Below are positions 22,758 through 35,300 of a stretch of DNA of 64,000 nucleotides, one piece after another; within the stretch, counting starts at the first letter, position 1, and each line of letters starts with the position of its first letter. Made by a program: the position numbers and the translations under genes. Origin of the DNA: Siphonodentalium dalli (Eukaryota; Mollusca; Scaphopoda; Gadilida; Siphonodentaliidae). The stretch covers positions 68,391,127 through 68,455,126 of the forward strand of contig CP136061.1 in NCBI GenBank assembly GCA_032622095.1, given 5' to 3'. Below the pieces are notes generated by a model that ran no database searches, had not been told where the DNA came from, and worked only from the letters and a program-made list of their open reading frames with translations.

Positions 22758-24012
22758 AGCTTGCTGATATCTTTGGACAATATAGAAAAAAAAAATTGTT
22801 GAAATTGCCAGACATGATATCTTGCTGCCATTGTCGAGCAAATTATGATGCAGGTTCCGGCCCTGAATCCTGTAGTTATTCAGCAGCCAAAAATATTTTA
22901 ATATCTTTTTTGTTTTATAATATTTTCGGTGAATAAAACCAAGGCTTCAGACAAAAAAATAATGATAAAATTCATTCCTGAATGGATTCTCCCATGTTCT
23001 GAAGCATACAGCAGGCAGAGAAACATCTTATGGATTCCCTTTCATTCATTAGTAGTATTAAATATTTCAATAATAAGTGTAAAAAGGCTATTCAAGTTTT
23101 TCAAACTTACTTACTGTCATTATATGATAGTTACCTCCTGTATCGGTATCACAAGTACTCTGTAATGCCCTTCGACCTAGTCCCCACAATTGTACTGTCT
23201 GCGGATCTTGGATCCACAGAGGATGAGAAAATGATCAAGAACTCCAGATAGTCTATTTTGACCCCGAAACATGTACAACAAAAATATCTTTATTAAATTT
23301 TTTTTTTGGGCATTTCTGCAAATTTGTAATACATGTAATCTCAGATTCTCATTTGTAAGAAAATCAACCAATAAGACCACCAGATTACAATATCTGTATT
23401 TTTAAAGATTTTCCCATTTCTTTTTTCGTGCAATGATATCTTCTTCATACTTTAAAATGATTTAACAAAGATTTGAATTCAAAAGTGCAATATCTCGAAA
23501 AGTACTCTAATTATTGTCAGATCGTTTCAGTTTTTAGTACTATAAATTGAAAGGTTTTCACGAGAACATGTGTAATAATCCAATAGCTGCATTAACTTAA
23601 TTTACATGTAATTGTTTGAATAATACTGTTTGACATATATTTTTGATTGGATATAAATACTTATTAATCACAATAGTTTTAATGCTGTGGTTTATTTGGC
23701 TAAATAAAATAAAATTCTGAATTGGATCAATTTTGTCTCTTGTTCCAAGTCCTATCCAGAATATATAGACTGGTATCTGTATCATTAGCATAGTTAAAAA
23801 TGTATATGCGACCAAAATATAAAAGTATAAAAATTCTGTGTTCTCAAGCACGTCCCTCGGCATTTGAAGAGAGCCATAATTGGATTTTTTTTATCTAGAA
23901 ATTGCCTGGAAATTTTCTAACAATTCAATTCCCAATTATCTAGAGCTCAAAATATACAGAAATTCAAGTTGGAGGATATGGGGGTAAAAGACAACTGCCA
24001 AGCCTTAAAACA
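22758..24012. other. Non-coding stretch, no gene seen
   Basis: AT-rich; ORFs up to 88 codons have no recognisable domain. Confidence 0.45.
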
Positions 24013-24133
24013 GTGTCTGTCATCTGCAGAATGAGGTCCCCAGAGGGTGAATTTAATGAGGCTAGCACGCTCTGCGGGGGGTAGCATCACTAAATTCACC
24101 CTCTGGGGACCTCATTCCACAAATGACAGACAC
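24013..24133. repeat. Hairpin (GAATGAGGTCCCCAGAGGG family), copy 1
   Basis: The left arm begins GTGTCTGTCATCTGCAGAAT and includes GGTCCCCAGAGGGTGAATTT; the right arm mirrors it and ends ATGACAGACAC. The loop contains GCTAGCACGCTCTGCGGGG. Three relatives lie at 25.8, 27.2 and 27.5 kb. Confidence 0.8.
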
Positions 24134-24165
24134 ATTATTTCAATGCTACTGCAGTTTAGATTTAA

Positions 24166-24530
24166 AGGGACTCAATGCCTTCACAATAACATAAACGTCT
24201 GTAAAACAACTATCGTCACGTTTTTACTTGAAAAAATAGACTTTCTTCTAATTTTCATTATTAATAACTCTCCAATAATGAGAATTTGCATGTCAAAACT
24301 ATTGTTATGTAAACATCACTGTTACATTGAAATTACTGTTTGTTGACAAATCTCTGTAACAGTTTTGTTTACATAAAAATGGTTCAACTGGTAATTTTGT
24401 TATTGGAGAACTATTAATGATGAATATTAGAACAAAGCTTATCTTTCTATCCATGTTCTTCTTAGTGGTGATGTTTTTACAGACTTTATATTGTTCACAC
24501 ATTTACCTAATGCAAGTGCCTTGTGTCCTT
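24166..24530. mobile_element. TTAA-flanked inverted-repeat element (AGGGACT family), copy 2
   Basis: Flanked by TTAA (24162-24165, 24531-24534). Begins AGGGACTCAATGCC and ends TTGTGTCCTT. It shares GTCTGTAAAACAACTAT, TGTTATGTAAACA and GTGGTGATGTTTTTACAGAC with copy 1. No coding capacity. Confidence 0.7.
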
Positions 24531-24935
24531 TTAATAGACAATAAGCAGTCCTGAAGGCTCACATGCTGTCTGTACATTATCCCTCTCTCATAAAACTTTC
24601 TTGTATACTTGTTTGAGAACACATATTTTCAATGCCCTGTATAATTGCAACAATTATGTATTATATATATTACTTCACATCTATGTCAAAACGATTATTA
24701 ATAGTCATGAATTATTCAGACAACATGCTGGATATTTTTTCATAGCAGGAGACCAATCAACAATTGAAAGTGTCAATGACACTGTAGCTCAACTTGGGGA
24801 GGTGTTAACAACATTATGCTGAGCCGCCAATAGAATATTAATGAAGACCAATTTCAAGTGAAAAAAGTTTCAGTAAAGGGATTCTATTGTGTAAATGAAA
24901 TTATTTTCATTTCAAACATTTCTCCAATAAATGTG

Positions 24936-25235
24936 GGCTGCAGGGTGAACCGATGGATTCAAATGTCAAATCCAAGATGGCTGCAGGCGACCATGTTTTT
25001 TAAACTAATTTCATCAAATATTGTTGGCTCCCATCTAGAGGCCACCCTGAAGATCCTTATGAAGATTGGGGACAATTGGATGAGGTATGTGGCCTGTAGG
25101 GTGTGCCGAAGGATTTAGTCATGCGAAGAGTAAAATCCAAGATGGCTGCTGGTGGCCATGTATTTTAACAAATTTCGGAAGTAATTAATGGCTCCCATCT
25201 AGAGGTCACTCCGAAGATCCCAATAGCTCAAACTT
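24936..25235. repeat. Two-unit direct repeat of ~153 bp
   Basis: TGTGGGCTGCAGGGTG (about 24936) and TGTGGCCTGTAGGGTG (about 25089) start units that both contain AAATCCAAGATGGCTGC, GGCTCCCATCTAGAGG and GAAGATCC. Diverged copies, no gene. Confidence 0.65.
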
Positions 25236-25735
25236 GACGTCAAGTTGATCTAAAAAGTGCTACAGACTAAGTGGAGAAATAATGTTTATCTCATTTTTTT
25301 TGTCAAAGAAGAAAAGCAGAAGTAAGCCCTCCGCTTACTGAGCTTCAACACAAGTGAGACTCAACAAAAGAGTTAGTGGGCGTACTCAAATCCAAGTTCA
25401 TGAATATTCATGAATGGGGTCAATCTGTTCTTGAGAATCAACTACAAAGAACAGAATGACATCATGTTCATAGGTTGAAATTATCACTCCCCACTCCTGT
25501 GTGGTGAGAAGAGCTCAATGAATGATTAGTAAACAACTTCACATAAATTGGCAAGTTGAGTCACAAATCAAACACTTGAGTAAAATTCACAATACAATAA
25601 TTAATGTAGATTTGAATAAACACACTGGGTACCCTTAAACTGATTCTAGGGCCATATTTGAGCGTCCCAGACTACTAGGTACTGTGAATGGCTTAGTCGC
25701 GACGGCGGCTAGGGGATTAAAATGCATTTTATCAT
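25236..25735. other. Non-coding stretch 3' of CCDC146
   Basis: Nothing recognised. It lies downstream of the CCDC146 stop on the minus strand. Confidence 0.45.
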
Positions 25736-25935
25736 TTTAGGGGATATAGAAACTTCCCAGAAGGGAAAATGTAATTAAAAACAATGTTAATTTGAGACTA
25801 CAGATACTTCCCATAAGATGAGGCCCAAGCAGAATGAGGTCCACAGAGGGTGAATTTGGTGACGCCAGCACACTTTGCAGGATAGCGTCACTAAATTCAC
25901 CCTCAGGGGACCTCATTCTGTAAATAACAGACACA
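25736..25935. repeat. GAATGAGGTCC hairpin family, copy 2
   Basis: A lead segment (GGGATATAGAAACTTCCCAG, AACAATGTTAA, TACTTCCCATAA) precedes the hairpin GCAGAATGAGGTCCACAGAG / mirrored GGGGACCTCATTCTG. The same lead precedes the copy at 27.5 kb. Confidence 0.7.
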
Positions 25936-26159
25936 CTATTTCCAGGTTTGATGAGTAGATGAATAATTATGGATAGTAGTCCAAGTTTCCTTTGATTAAA
26001 ACCAGCCTGTAATACTGGTTGGTCTAAGATCAGAATATAGACCAACCTATTATCACAAGCTGGTTTTAGTTGAAGGGAACTTGGATTTTATGGACGGATG
26101 ATCATTAATGCAATATGAGAGTGATTTCTATATCGCTACAGGAATCATGATATTTTATC

Positions 26160-26363
26160 CTATATTTCTATAGGTTTCGGGACTGGTTTTCTTGTATGCC
26201 GCATTGTAGATCCCGGTTCTGTAGGTTTGAATGGCGCGTGGGAGCCATACGGACGAGGAATTGGAAGCTCGCAGTCATCGTCTGGTATGTAGGCATTAGG
26301 ACGAGGCTCTGCTGTTGTTGTAATGCCACCTGCTAGTTTATATTGCTCATCTTCTTCCTCCAT
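26160..26363 (-). CDS. CCDC146: CCDC146 exon 19 (last coding exon)
   Basis: Residues 919-985 and TAG stop. Contains [32 protein letters not shown] and the terminal [14 protein letters not shown], the most strongly conserved block of the family. No clear AATAAA was seen close downstream on the minus strand, so the 3' end is not placed. Confidence 0.96.
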   Translation of the reverse strand: MEEEDEQYKLAGGITTTAEPRPNAYIPDDDCELPIPRPYGSHAPFKPTEPGSTMRHTRKPVPKPIEI

Positions 26364-29300
26364 CTGGAAAAATTATAATAGAATAATTAATTTATCGTTT
26401 AATAAATTAATTTATGGATTAAGACAAAACGTAGATAGAAGCAAATTATTATATTTCTGCCACTGTTTCATGGGAACGGCAGGTAGACAGCCCCCTTGGT
26501 TATGCTGTCTCCGATATCTCATTGTTATAAAATTAAATTGTATTCTGTAATTGTGTATATTAAATGTATCGAGTTATAAATAATCAGTCATGATCATAGA
26601 TTTTATCTATGAAATTTATAACAATATGTTGTTGTTGTTATAACTGGCACTCTGAGAACTTCTTTACCTGATATTTATTTAAATGTATAAAAGCCAGATC
26701 AGCCAGAAAATTGTCTTTTTAACCTTTCTATACTAAATACTCATTGACGAGTAGTTATCCCCCAGGAAATGTTCAGATAATAAGTTCAACAAACGACCAT
26801 ACATTCAGGTCGTTTGTTTTATTATCAGGACAATTCCCTCCAATGAATAGGGTTTCTTCTGCACTTTCTATTGTCTGTCGTCTGCTCATATTTCCTGAAC
26901 CCGCCAGATGACTGATAGACCATTCCAATGTATACATTTATAACTGAATGGGAGAATCCATTTAGTATAGAAATGGATAAAAGTCAGGCATTCCACACTC
27001 AACAAAATGTTTCAAACACCAATTAACACATGCTGGAATAGCAGAAAGATGCCACTTTTCTCAAAGACAAAAAAGGGAGAAGTAACTCATTTCAGGAAGA
27101 AGACACATCTCATCGCTGATCCCAAATAGAACTATATATACACAATGAAATGTGTGAAGTACAAGCCTGAAAAAGTGTGGCTGCCATTTGCAGAATGATG
27201 TTCCCGGAGGGAGAATTTATTGACGCTATCCCACATGGTGGTCTAGCATCACCATATTCACCCTCTGAGTACCTCATTCTGCTAGGCCACAACTTGTATG
27301 GGAGACCTAGGATCAGATTGAAGTTCCTCAGTTGAAGTTGGTGATGTTCATGCACCTATTACTCACCTCGATTATGCATATTATCTTCTGCAAATTAGAG
27401 GATATAGAAACTGAACAGAAGGGAATAGGTAACTAAAACAATGTTAACTTGAGATAGATACTTCCCATAATATGAGGCCCAAGCAGAATGAGGTCCTCAG
27501 GGTGATTTTAGTGATGCTAGCATCACTAAATTCACCCTCTGGGACCTCATTCTGCAAATGACGACACACTAATCAAGGCTTTGGTGAATTGCCTAAGAAT
27601 TTGCACTTACCACTCTCCTCTGTTCCCTCTCCATTGAACGCAAATCGACATCTCTAAGCATTCTCATCCATTCTCTTTCTACCTCGTCTGATGGTGGCTC
27701 TCCTTTTTCCATTCGCATATAGCACTGTTCCAAGTCCGACTCCTTGTCTTTGACTTGATGCTGCATCTTCAGCGCATTTGCTTGATTCATCGACAGCTCA
27801 GATACCATTGCCATCATCTTTCGGGTTGTATCCTTTATCCTTGACTGCAACTCATTTGTCTGAAAACAAATAAAAAATGTGAAATCAAAATTGACGATTA
27901 TAATTTTCTATTTTAATCCATTCGTGACGGGAGCTGCACCCTATGGGAGACTTACATATATAAGAGAATGCATTGGCACAGGGTTTTCACAAATTTCAGA
28001 AAGCTCCAGTCATGAAAGGATTAACCCTTTCTTTACTAAATGGATTGTCTCACCCAGTTATAAAAGTATATATTCGAATAGTCTATTATTCATTTGGAGG
28101 AGTGTACAGGAAAAATGAGCAGACACCTGACTGACGACAAGATAATACGGCTTACATTGCGTTGAAATTAAAATCTCTCCATTGTGTGCAATAATGGATG
28201 CATCACTGCCATCTAAACGCCTTAGTGTTATTGTGGGTATTCCAATTTCAATGCAACGCACGCAACGGATTCTTCTGGACACTCCGCATCACATGATTTT
28301 ACATATTTATCTCACTCTCAATTATTGACATTAGGTCACTATGACAAGCCTGTAAATTTGTATTAGAGTTGGTAAAAACCAAGATAGGTCGACGCATACA
28401 TGTATATTGCATAATGTTGAATGTAAAGTTGGTTATTTTGGGACAATTAAAAAAATTGAATGATGTAACATTACTGCCAAAGATTAAACAATATGGACTC
28501 AACTGATAAACCAGCATGGATATAGACTGCACTATATTACGTTTGGAGACCATTTCCCCTCACTGAGATACAACATGATCGAAATAAATCTATACCACAG
28601 TATATAACTTCTGAATAGAATGATACTTACTGTTTTTGCTAACTGTAGTGTGTCATCTTTGCCTGACTCTGCCTTTGATTTCACTCGATTTGCAAGCCGT
28701 GTGGTTTGTTCAAAAATCAAATCCTTCTCCAATAATTGTTCTTCCCTTTCAGCAAGCCTCATTTCAAGCTAGAAGATAGGAATAACATGAAATGCTCGAT
28801 TAGTTAAACATAATAATTCATCATGGTTCGCGCTGCAACTTGCCAACTTTGCCAATAGCAAAATATAATTTCATTTGGCAAGTGGGTTTTTTTTATTATT
28901 TTATAAATATGTCTTTGAAAGTCACTAACAGATCTACACAATTGACAAAACAGACATTCAAAGATATATGGATAGTTAATCGACTGTGGTTAAAATATGA
29001 CAGTCAGAAAATGCGATGTTCCGTAACGTTTGTATTGAGGCTGGTATAAGTAAATTGTTTAAAACAGGCTGTTCTTTTTTCTCAAGAAAGATTACATCAC
29101 TTTACACGAAACAGCAAAAGGTAAAGACAAATTTTTTTTTATAATTAATCCTCTTTGTCTGTAAGGGTCATTTAACGTATTTATGGTGGGCGATGTTTTA
29201 TTACCCACAATTATAAGACAATAGGTTTAATCAGCCAAATGTTAATGTGACGGATTAATTACTGACTCTGTCTCTACAACACCAATATTCAAAATATTAT

Positions 29301-32300
29301 GTATGCTTTGATAATTTGTAACATTGCTATTTTGAAATATTTGCAAGTCCATTTGGAATTTGGCAATAAACTAAAAATATGGCAACAGTTTCTTGAAAAG
29401 AGAAAATATTTTGGTCTAGCGACAACCCTGTATTTGATCCACTGAATTGTGACAGTAGAGTCTGAATGTGGGATGCAAAATTATCGTGCTCATAGCGATT
29501 CTTTGGGCAAAGAACCTCAGTTGCGATTGTCACACACCAATAATGCATCAAACAAATACCAGTCAACTTACCCATGGTTCTTGCACCTACTTTAATATCA
29601 AATTCAAGGGTTTTCCAGTAGTGTAGGGGTCGAAATTCAAGGGTTTTCAAGGATGTATATACTTGAAAATCAAGGGTTTTCAAGGACACTGGGTTACCAT
29701 TGATCATATTACCTCAAACACTATAGTACTTAGTATATATTTAACAGTAGTCAATAGCAAGTATTTGTGAATACAAGATGCAATCAGAATTTTATGAGTA
29801 GAGAAAAACAGCAATATACTGTATTATATTAGCTGCATTAAAACAATATTTTGTTTGTTTCTCTACTCTAGGGTTAGGAATATGTAACTATCTCTTTCAA
29901 TTTATTTATTACAACAATTATCAAATATGCTCACTTTAGTAAAAGTAAGTAGAGTGGAGGCAAAGTTTCCAGTCAGGGTGCCCCATAATATGAAGATAAT
30001 TGGATAATAGATTGCTGGGCTTTTCTCAACCCATATATTTCTGGCTACATACCAGGTATGAACTATTGATACCCCCCCCCCTTTAGTGAACAAACATACC
30101 GTTAGTTATGGTGTAGCCAGATAGAGTTGCACTTCAACTGCCAGGCCCAAGGCAAAGGTTGAAGTGGAACTCCATCTGGCTTCACCATAACTATGTTTGT
30201 TCAGTAAAGTTACTTGATTGAATGTTTTCATAGGGTCTAAACTAGTGATATGCTCAACATATATTCCCTGGCTCACTAATTTTGGAATGACTGTTGAACC
30301 TGTGTTGAAAAAAGACTGTCGTGCTTGCATTGACAATGTCAGTGTTCGGTTGACGTCATTGGTGGCCCTCCTGTGTTTGCTGCTATTAATTTAATGTGCG
30401 ATCGTAACGCATGCTCACCCATGTTTCCAATGTTGATTTCCCTCATCATCTCATGCATATCTTGCATCTCGCGGCATGAACATTTGAGGGAATCTCCTGT
30501 AACCATGCACTATAATCTGCTTGTGTTTTCCATCGAGATTGGAACCTACATTGTCCGCGTTTTGAAATTTTATTGAATTTAATTTATTGCCTATTTGTTT
30601 TTTTTTTTACATTCTGAACAGACTATGCAGTCGGCCAATCAAAATCATCAGTATCGAGCGTGAAACAGACCGCCGGACTCTCCGCCAATCACATGCACCA
30701 TTACAAATCGCATTAGGTCGAACAGCAATTCCGGTTGCTATTTAAAATTATGGGATTGTCCATGCAGTAGGGGATTCCCTGGCAGAACAAATTTAATTTC
30801 CCGGAATCCGATAATCGCCAAATAAAGTTACTTCTCCGGGGCAGGGAAATTCAAGTATATATTTAGAGGCATGGGCGCTATTCAAGTACATGCTGGTGGG
30901 TGGCGTGGAATTCAAGGGTATTCAAGTCTCTGGAAAAATAATTTTCAAATTCAAGTACGTTCAACCCTGTTACCATACTGGTAAGTGTCAAAGAATGGCT
31001 ACCAGTTGATAGAATGAAAAAGATATGGACTTACTTCTTCAATTTTATCCTGTAGTTCCGCTGGAGGTAGATCATTTCCGTCAAGGTTCCTCACCCTCTT
31101 AGCGTCATGTGGGTTCTCTAGATTCTTCTCCAATTCCAACATTCTATCTTGACATTGTTGTAGCTGTAAGCATAATATTGATCTATATAAATTCAGCGCT
31201 TCCCACATATCTTGAATTCGTTAATTATTATCCCTTTCTATACTAAACAAGAGGTACGCTGTCGCGTGGCATTTGCCCCCGACCGTAGCAATTCGGATTA
31301 AGCATGGACGGTATCACCATACAAAATATCAGCTAAATCTGCCAAGCGGTTGCTGAACAATAATGCAAAATGTTTGTATGGACGGACGTACGGACGGATT
31401 TCTAAGTTGAAAAAAGGGCCATAACTCTGGCAAAAATCATCAGATCATACCCAAATTCGCACTTGACATGTATTTTCATATAACTGATCCACAAAAATAT
31501 GGGATTTGCAATCGTACCACCAAAGATCACGCTATCATCTGGAAACTCAAAAAAACAAGAGAAAAATTGAATTTTCTAAGTAAAAAAAGGGCCATAACTC
31601 TGGTGAAAATGGGTGGACGAAACCCGGGCTATGAATCTAGCTGTTCCCCCATGCTGCTCTATCACCATACCAAATATCAGCTAAATCTGCCCAGCGGTTG
31701 CTGAACAATAATGCAAAATGTTTGTACGGACGGACGTATGGACGTCGACGTCGACTATATACCTGCCGACTTAAAGTCGGGGGCATAATAACTCATTGAC
31801 AAGTAGTTCCCTTAGGAAATGCTCCTTATGTACTTGTATTATCTGTCGTCTGCTCTTTTTCCTGAAAACCCCTCAGATGAATAATAGACCATTCCAATGT
31901 ATACTTTTATAACTGAGTGGGAGAATCGGTTAACCCTTTCAGTGCCAAGTCCGATTTTTGTATCAACCCATATTTCCTTGATCATTTTTCAAATTTATTG
32001 ATTATAATAATGTGATACATTGATGGAAAGAGCTCTAAGAGCTCTTTCCATCAATGTATCACATTATTATAATCAATAAATTTGAAAATTGATCAAGGAA
32101 ATATGGGTTGATACAAAAAACAGACTTGGCACTGAAAGGGTTAATCAACAACAAGTTTTATATCCACTAACTGGCTTTGGCCATTCGAGTCGAAACTAGA
32201 CTTGATAGCCAAACTAAATTTCTAGCAGATTTATTTTCTTGAGAATTCCTTGTTTAGAATTGCAGTCTCAATTTTTCAACTATGGTACTTAATTTAATTC

Positions 32301-35300
32301 TTCCATGACTGGAGCTTCCTGAATTTTTGCGAAAACCCTGTGCCAATGCATTCTCTTATATATGCGAGTCTCCCAAATGGAGCTTTGCATATATAGGAGA
32401 ATACATGGGCCTAACAATATTTAGCATAACATTGTAAGCCAGTGCATTCTCTTATATATGCGAGGCTCAGGATGTTTAAAGCTGCACCAGCTCGGCTCCG
32501 TAACAAAAGGGTTAATTTATGACTGATATACCTGTATTTGAAGAGTAACCAGCTCCTGTTCTAGATTCCGTTTGTTGGGCATATCTTTTCGGACTAACTC
32601 TATCCCTCTTTTCTCCTCATTCAGCTGCATCTTGATAAATCTTATCTCCTCCTCTCGGGCCTGAAGCTCCACATTCCCATTTCTCACCATTTGGTCTGAA
32701 AGCAAACATGGGAATTATATAAAGATTGGCTAAAATAAAACAAATACAGTAATTACAACAAAAAATTAGCTATTTTAAGGCCATGCATAGTCAAATTCCC
32801 ATATCTATGTTCACATGCATGGTCCCAAGACCCCACATATTCATTCTATTTATTTGCGCTAAATTTGTCAGAAAATTTATTAATTTTTACAAAATAGTTT
32901 TTAAGTTTTTAACACAAACATGCATGGAAGTGAGACCCATTTCCCCGATTAAAATATCTGATAATTGGTAACTATGTTCAAACAGGTGTTAAACATGTGA
33001 TGTGTCAATAATTGGTGCTTTCTGATGAAATAAATCATATGGAATCTATAAACTAACTATTTAAAAGACATCTGGTTGGGTAATTTTACTATTAATAATG
33101 GCCAGAAATAAAAAAGTCGGCCGACCACAGTGTCCCCCGAAAACGTGGCAAGTCGACGCCGCTTTGTTAAAGAAATAAAAAAAAATGTTGAAATGTTCTA
33201 AGTCGAAAGGGTTAATAATTCCGTAAAGAAATAATTTTTCCGTCATCTATATACATGTTGCACATCTCCAATATGTGGGTAACAATACTCTGAAGTTTAA
33301 AATATCTACGATCAAAACTGTAGGAGGAGTTGATTACACCATGAAGGTAACCTCATACAGAAAATGAGAAAAAACAAATTTTCAAGTCGAAAGGCCTGTA
33401 ACTCTGGGGAAAAAATATTGGATCAAACTCAAATTCGAACTTGACCTGTATTTTGATATGAACGACCGACAAAAAAACAGAATTTCCAATTAAACAATCC
33501 CAACTTGAGTTATCATCCGGAAACCAAAGAAAAAACAAGAAAAATTGAATTTTCTAAGTCGAAAAGCCCATTAACTCTGAGAAAAATCATCGGATCAAAC
33601 TCAAATTCGAACTTGATCTGTATTTTGATATCAATGACTCACAAAAAAAATATGGAATTTTCAATTGAACAGTCCAAACTTGAGTTATCATCCGGAAACC
33701 AAAGAAAAAAGAAGTAAAATTGAATTTCCTAAGTCGAAAAAAAGTCCATAACTCTAGGAAAAATCATCGGATCAAACTCAACCTGTATCTTGATATGACT
33801 GATCCATATAAAAACGGCATTTGCAATTAAAGGATTCAAATCTTGAGATATCATCCGGAAACCGAAAAAGTGAGAATTTTTCTAAGTAAAAAAAAATGTT
33901 GAAAAAAGGGAAATAACTCCATAAAAGAACATCGGATCAAACCCAGAATTGCAGAGCACATGTGTTCTTGGTTGAGACACCTACATACCAAGTTTCAATC
34001 AAATCAGATGATCATTACTGGAGTTATAACTCTGGACGGACGACGGACAGACGGAGCTGATTACAATAGTCCCCCGAAAATCAATTTTACAGGGGGACAA
34101 TTAAACCCAGAGCAAGCTGATGCAGAGGTGGAATACTTCATTGTGTGTGCCCAGAATTTTTTTTTAAATAATATCCACGAACATGCATGCTTTTAAAACT
34201 TTGGTCTGAGAAACAGGAAATTGACTTTTCATGGCCTAAATGGGCCATCTTCTGTTATTCTCTCTTCTCTCTCATTTCTTCCTTTGTTTTTTAGAAGCAA
34301 ATTTTCTTTTTTTCAAATCTATTCTTATTCCGAAGATGGCTTCTTCCATATGCAGAATGTTTTTAGTTTATATGTTACCAAACAAGACAAAACAATTTCC
34401 AGACATATTCATATCAACTATTAGTATAAAGAATTCAGCTGGTAAGGTGTGAACAGAAGGTTAACTTTTAAAACCATGTCTAAGATGGTTTACTTTTAAC
34501 AATGGTTTTCTGTCAAGCAGTAAAATGTTATATTGAGGAGGAGCATATATATTGAATACATTAATTATGGAAATAGTCAATTATAACTTAATATTATGAA
34601 TCATATTTCCAAGTTTGTGACAGTGACACTCTATATCCTAATTACACAAATCAGACCAGCATAATTGAAAATAATCCAATTTACCTTGTATATTGACTTA
34701 AAATAATCGAATTTACCTTGTATATTGACTTTTTCATAGAAAATGCACACTTCTTCATTCCTCTCTATTAATTTGATGCCCCTGAAAAATAATTTGATAA
34801 TATGTATAGAAAAACTGTCAATATAAATACATTGAACATCCATTGCCATATTATTTAGAAAAAAATCTTTTCTTTTTTTTCTTCTGAATAATCCAAACCA
34901 AATATTCCAAATATTTGTCACCCATTCTATATTAAACAAGAGCATCGCTAGGTGTGAAAAAATATACCTGTGGTCATTTCAACAATGGGCCATAATGAGT
35001 AATCCATATGCCAAATTTTTAAACAAACAGATAACTATAACTAAAGCTATCACCCGGAAACGTCAAATTATAAGTCAACAAGGACCATAACTCCAGTTAA
35101 AATAGGCGGACAGAACCCAAATTTGAACTTGACCTGTATTTTCATGAGTAATACATATATAATCCATGTACCAAATTTGAAAACATTCTGATAACTAAAA
35201 CTAAAGTTATCATCCGGAAACTAAAACTAAAGTTATCATCCGGAAACCAAAATAATCGGCAAATTCTGAGTTGAAAAGGACTATAACTCTGGCAAAAATT

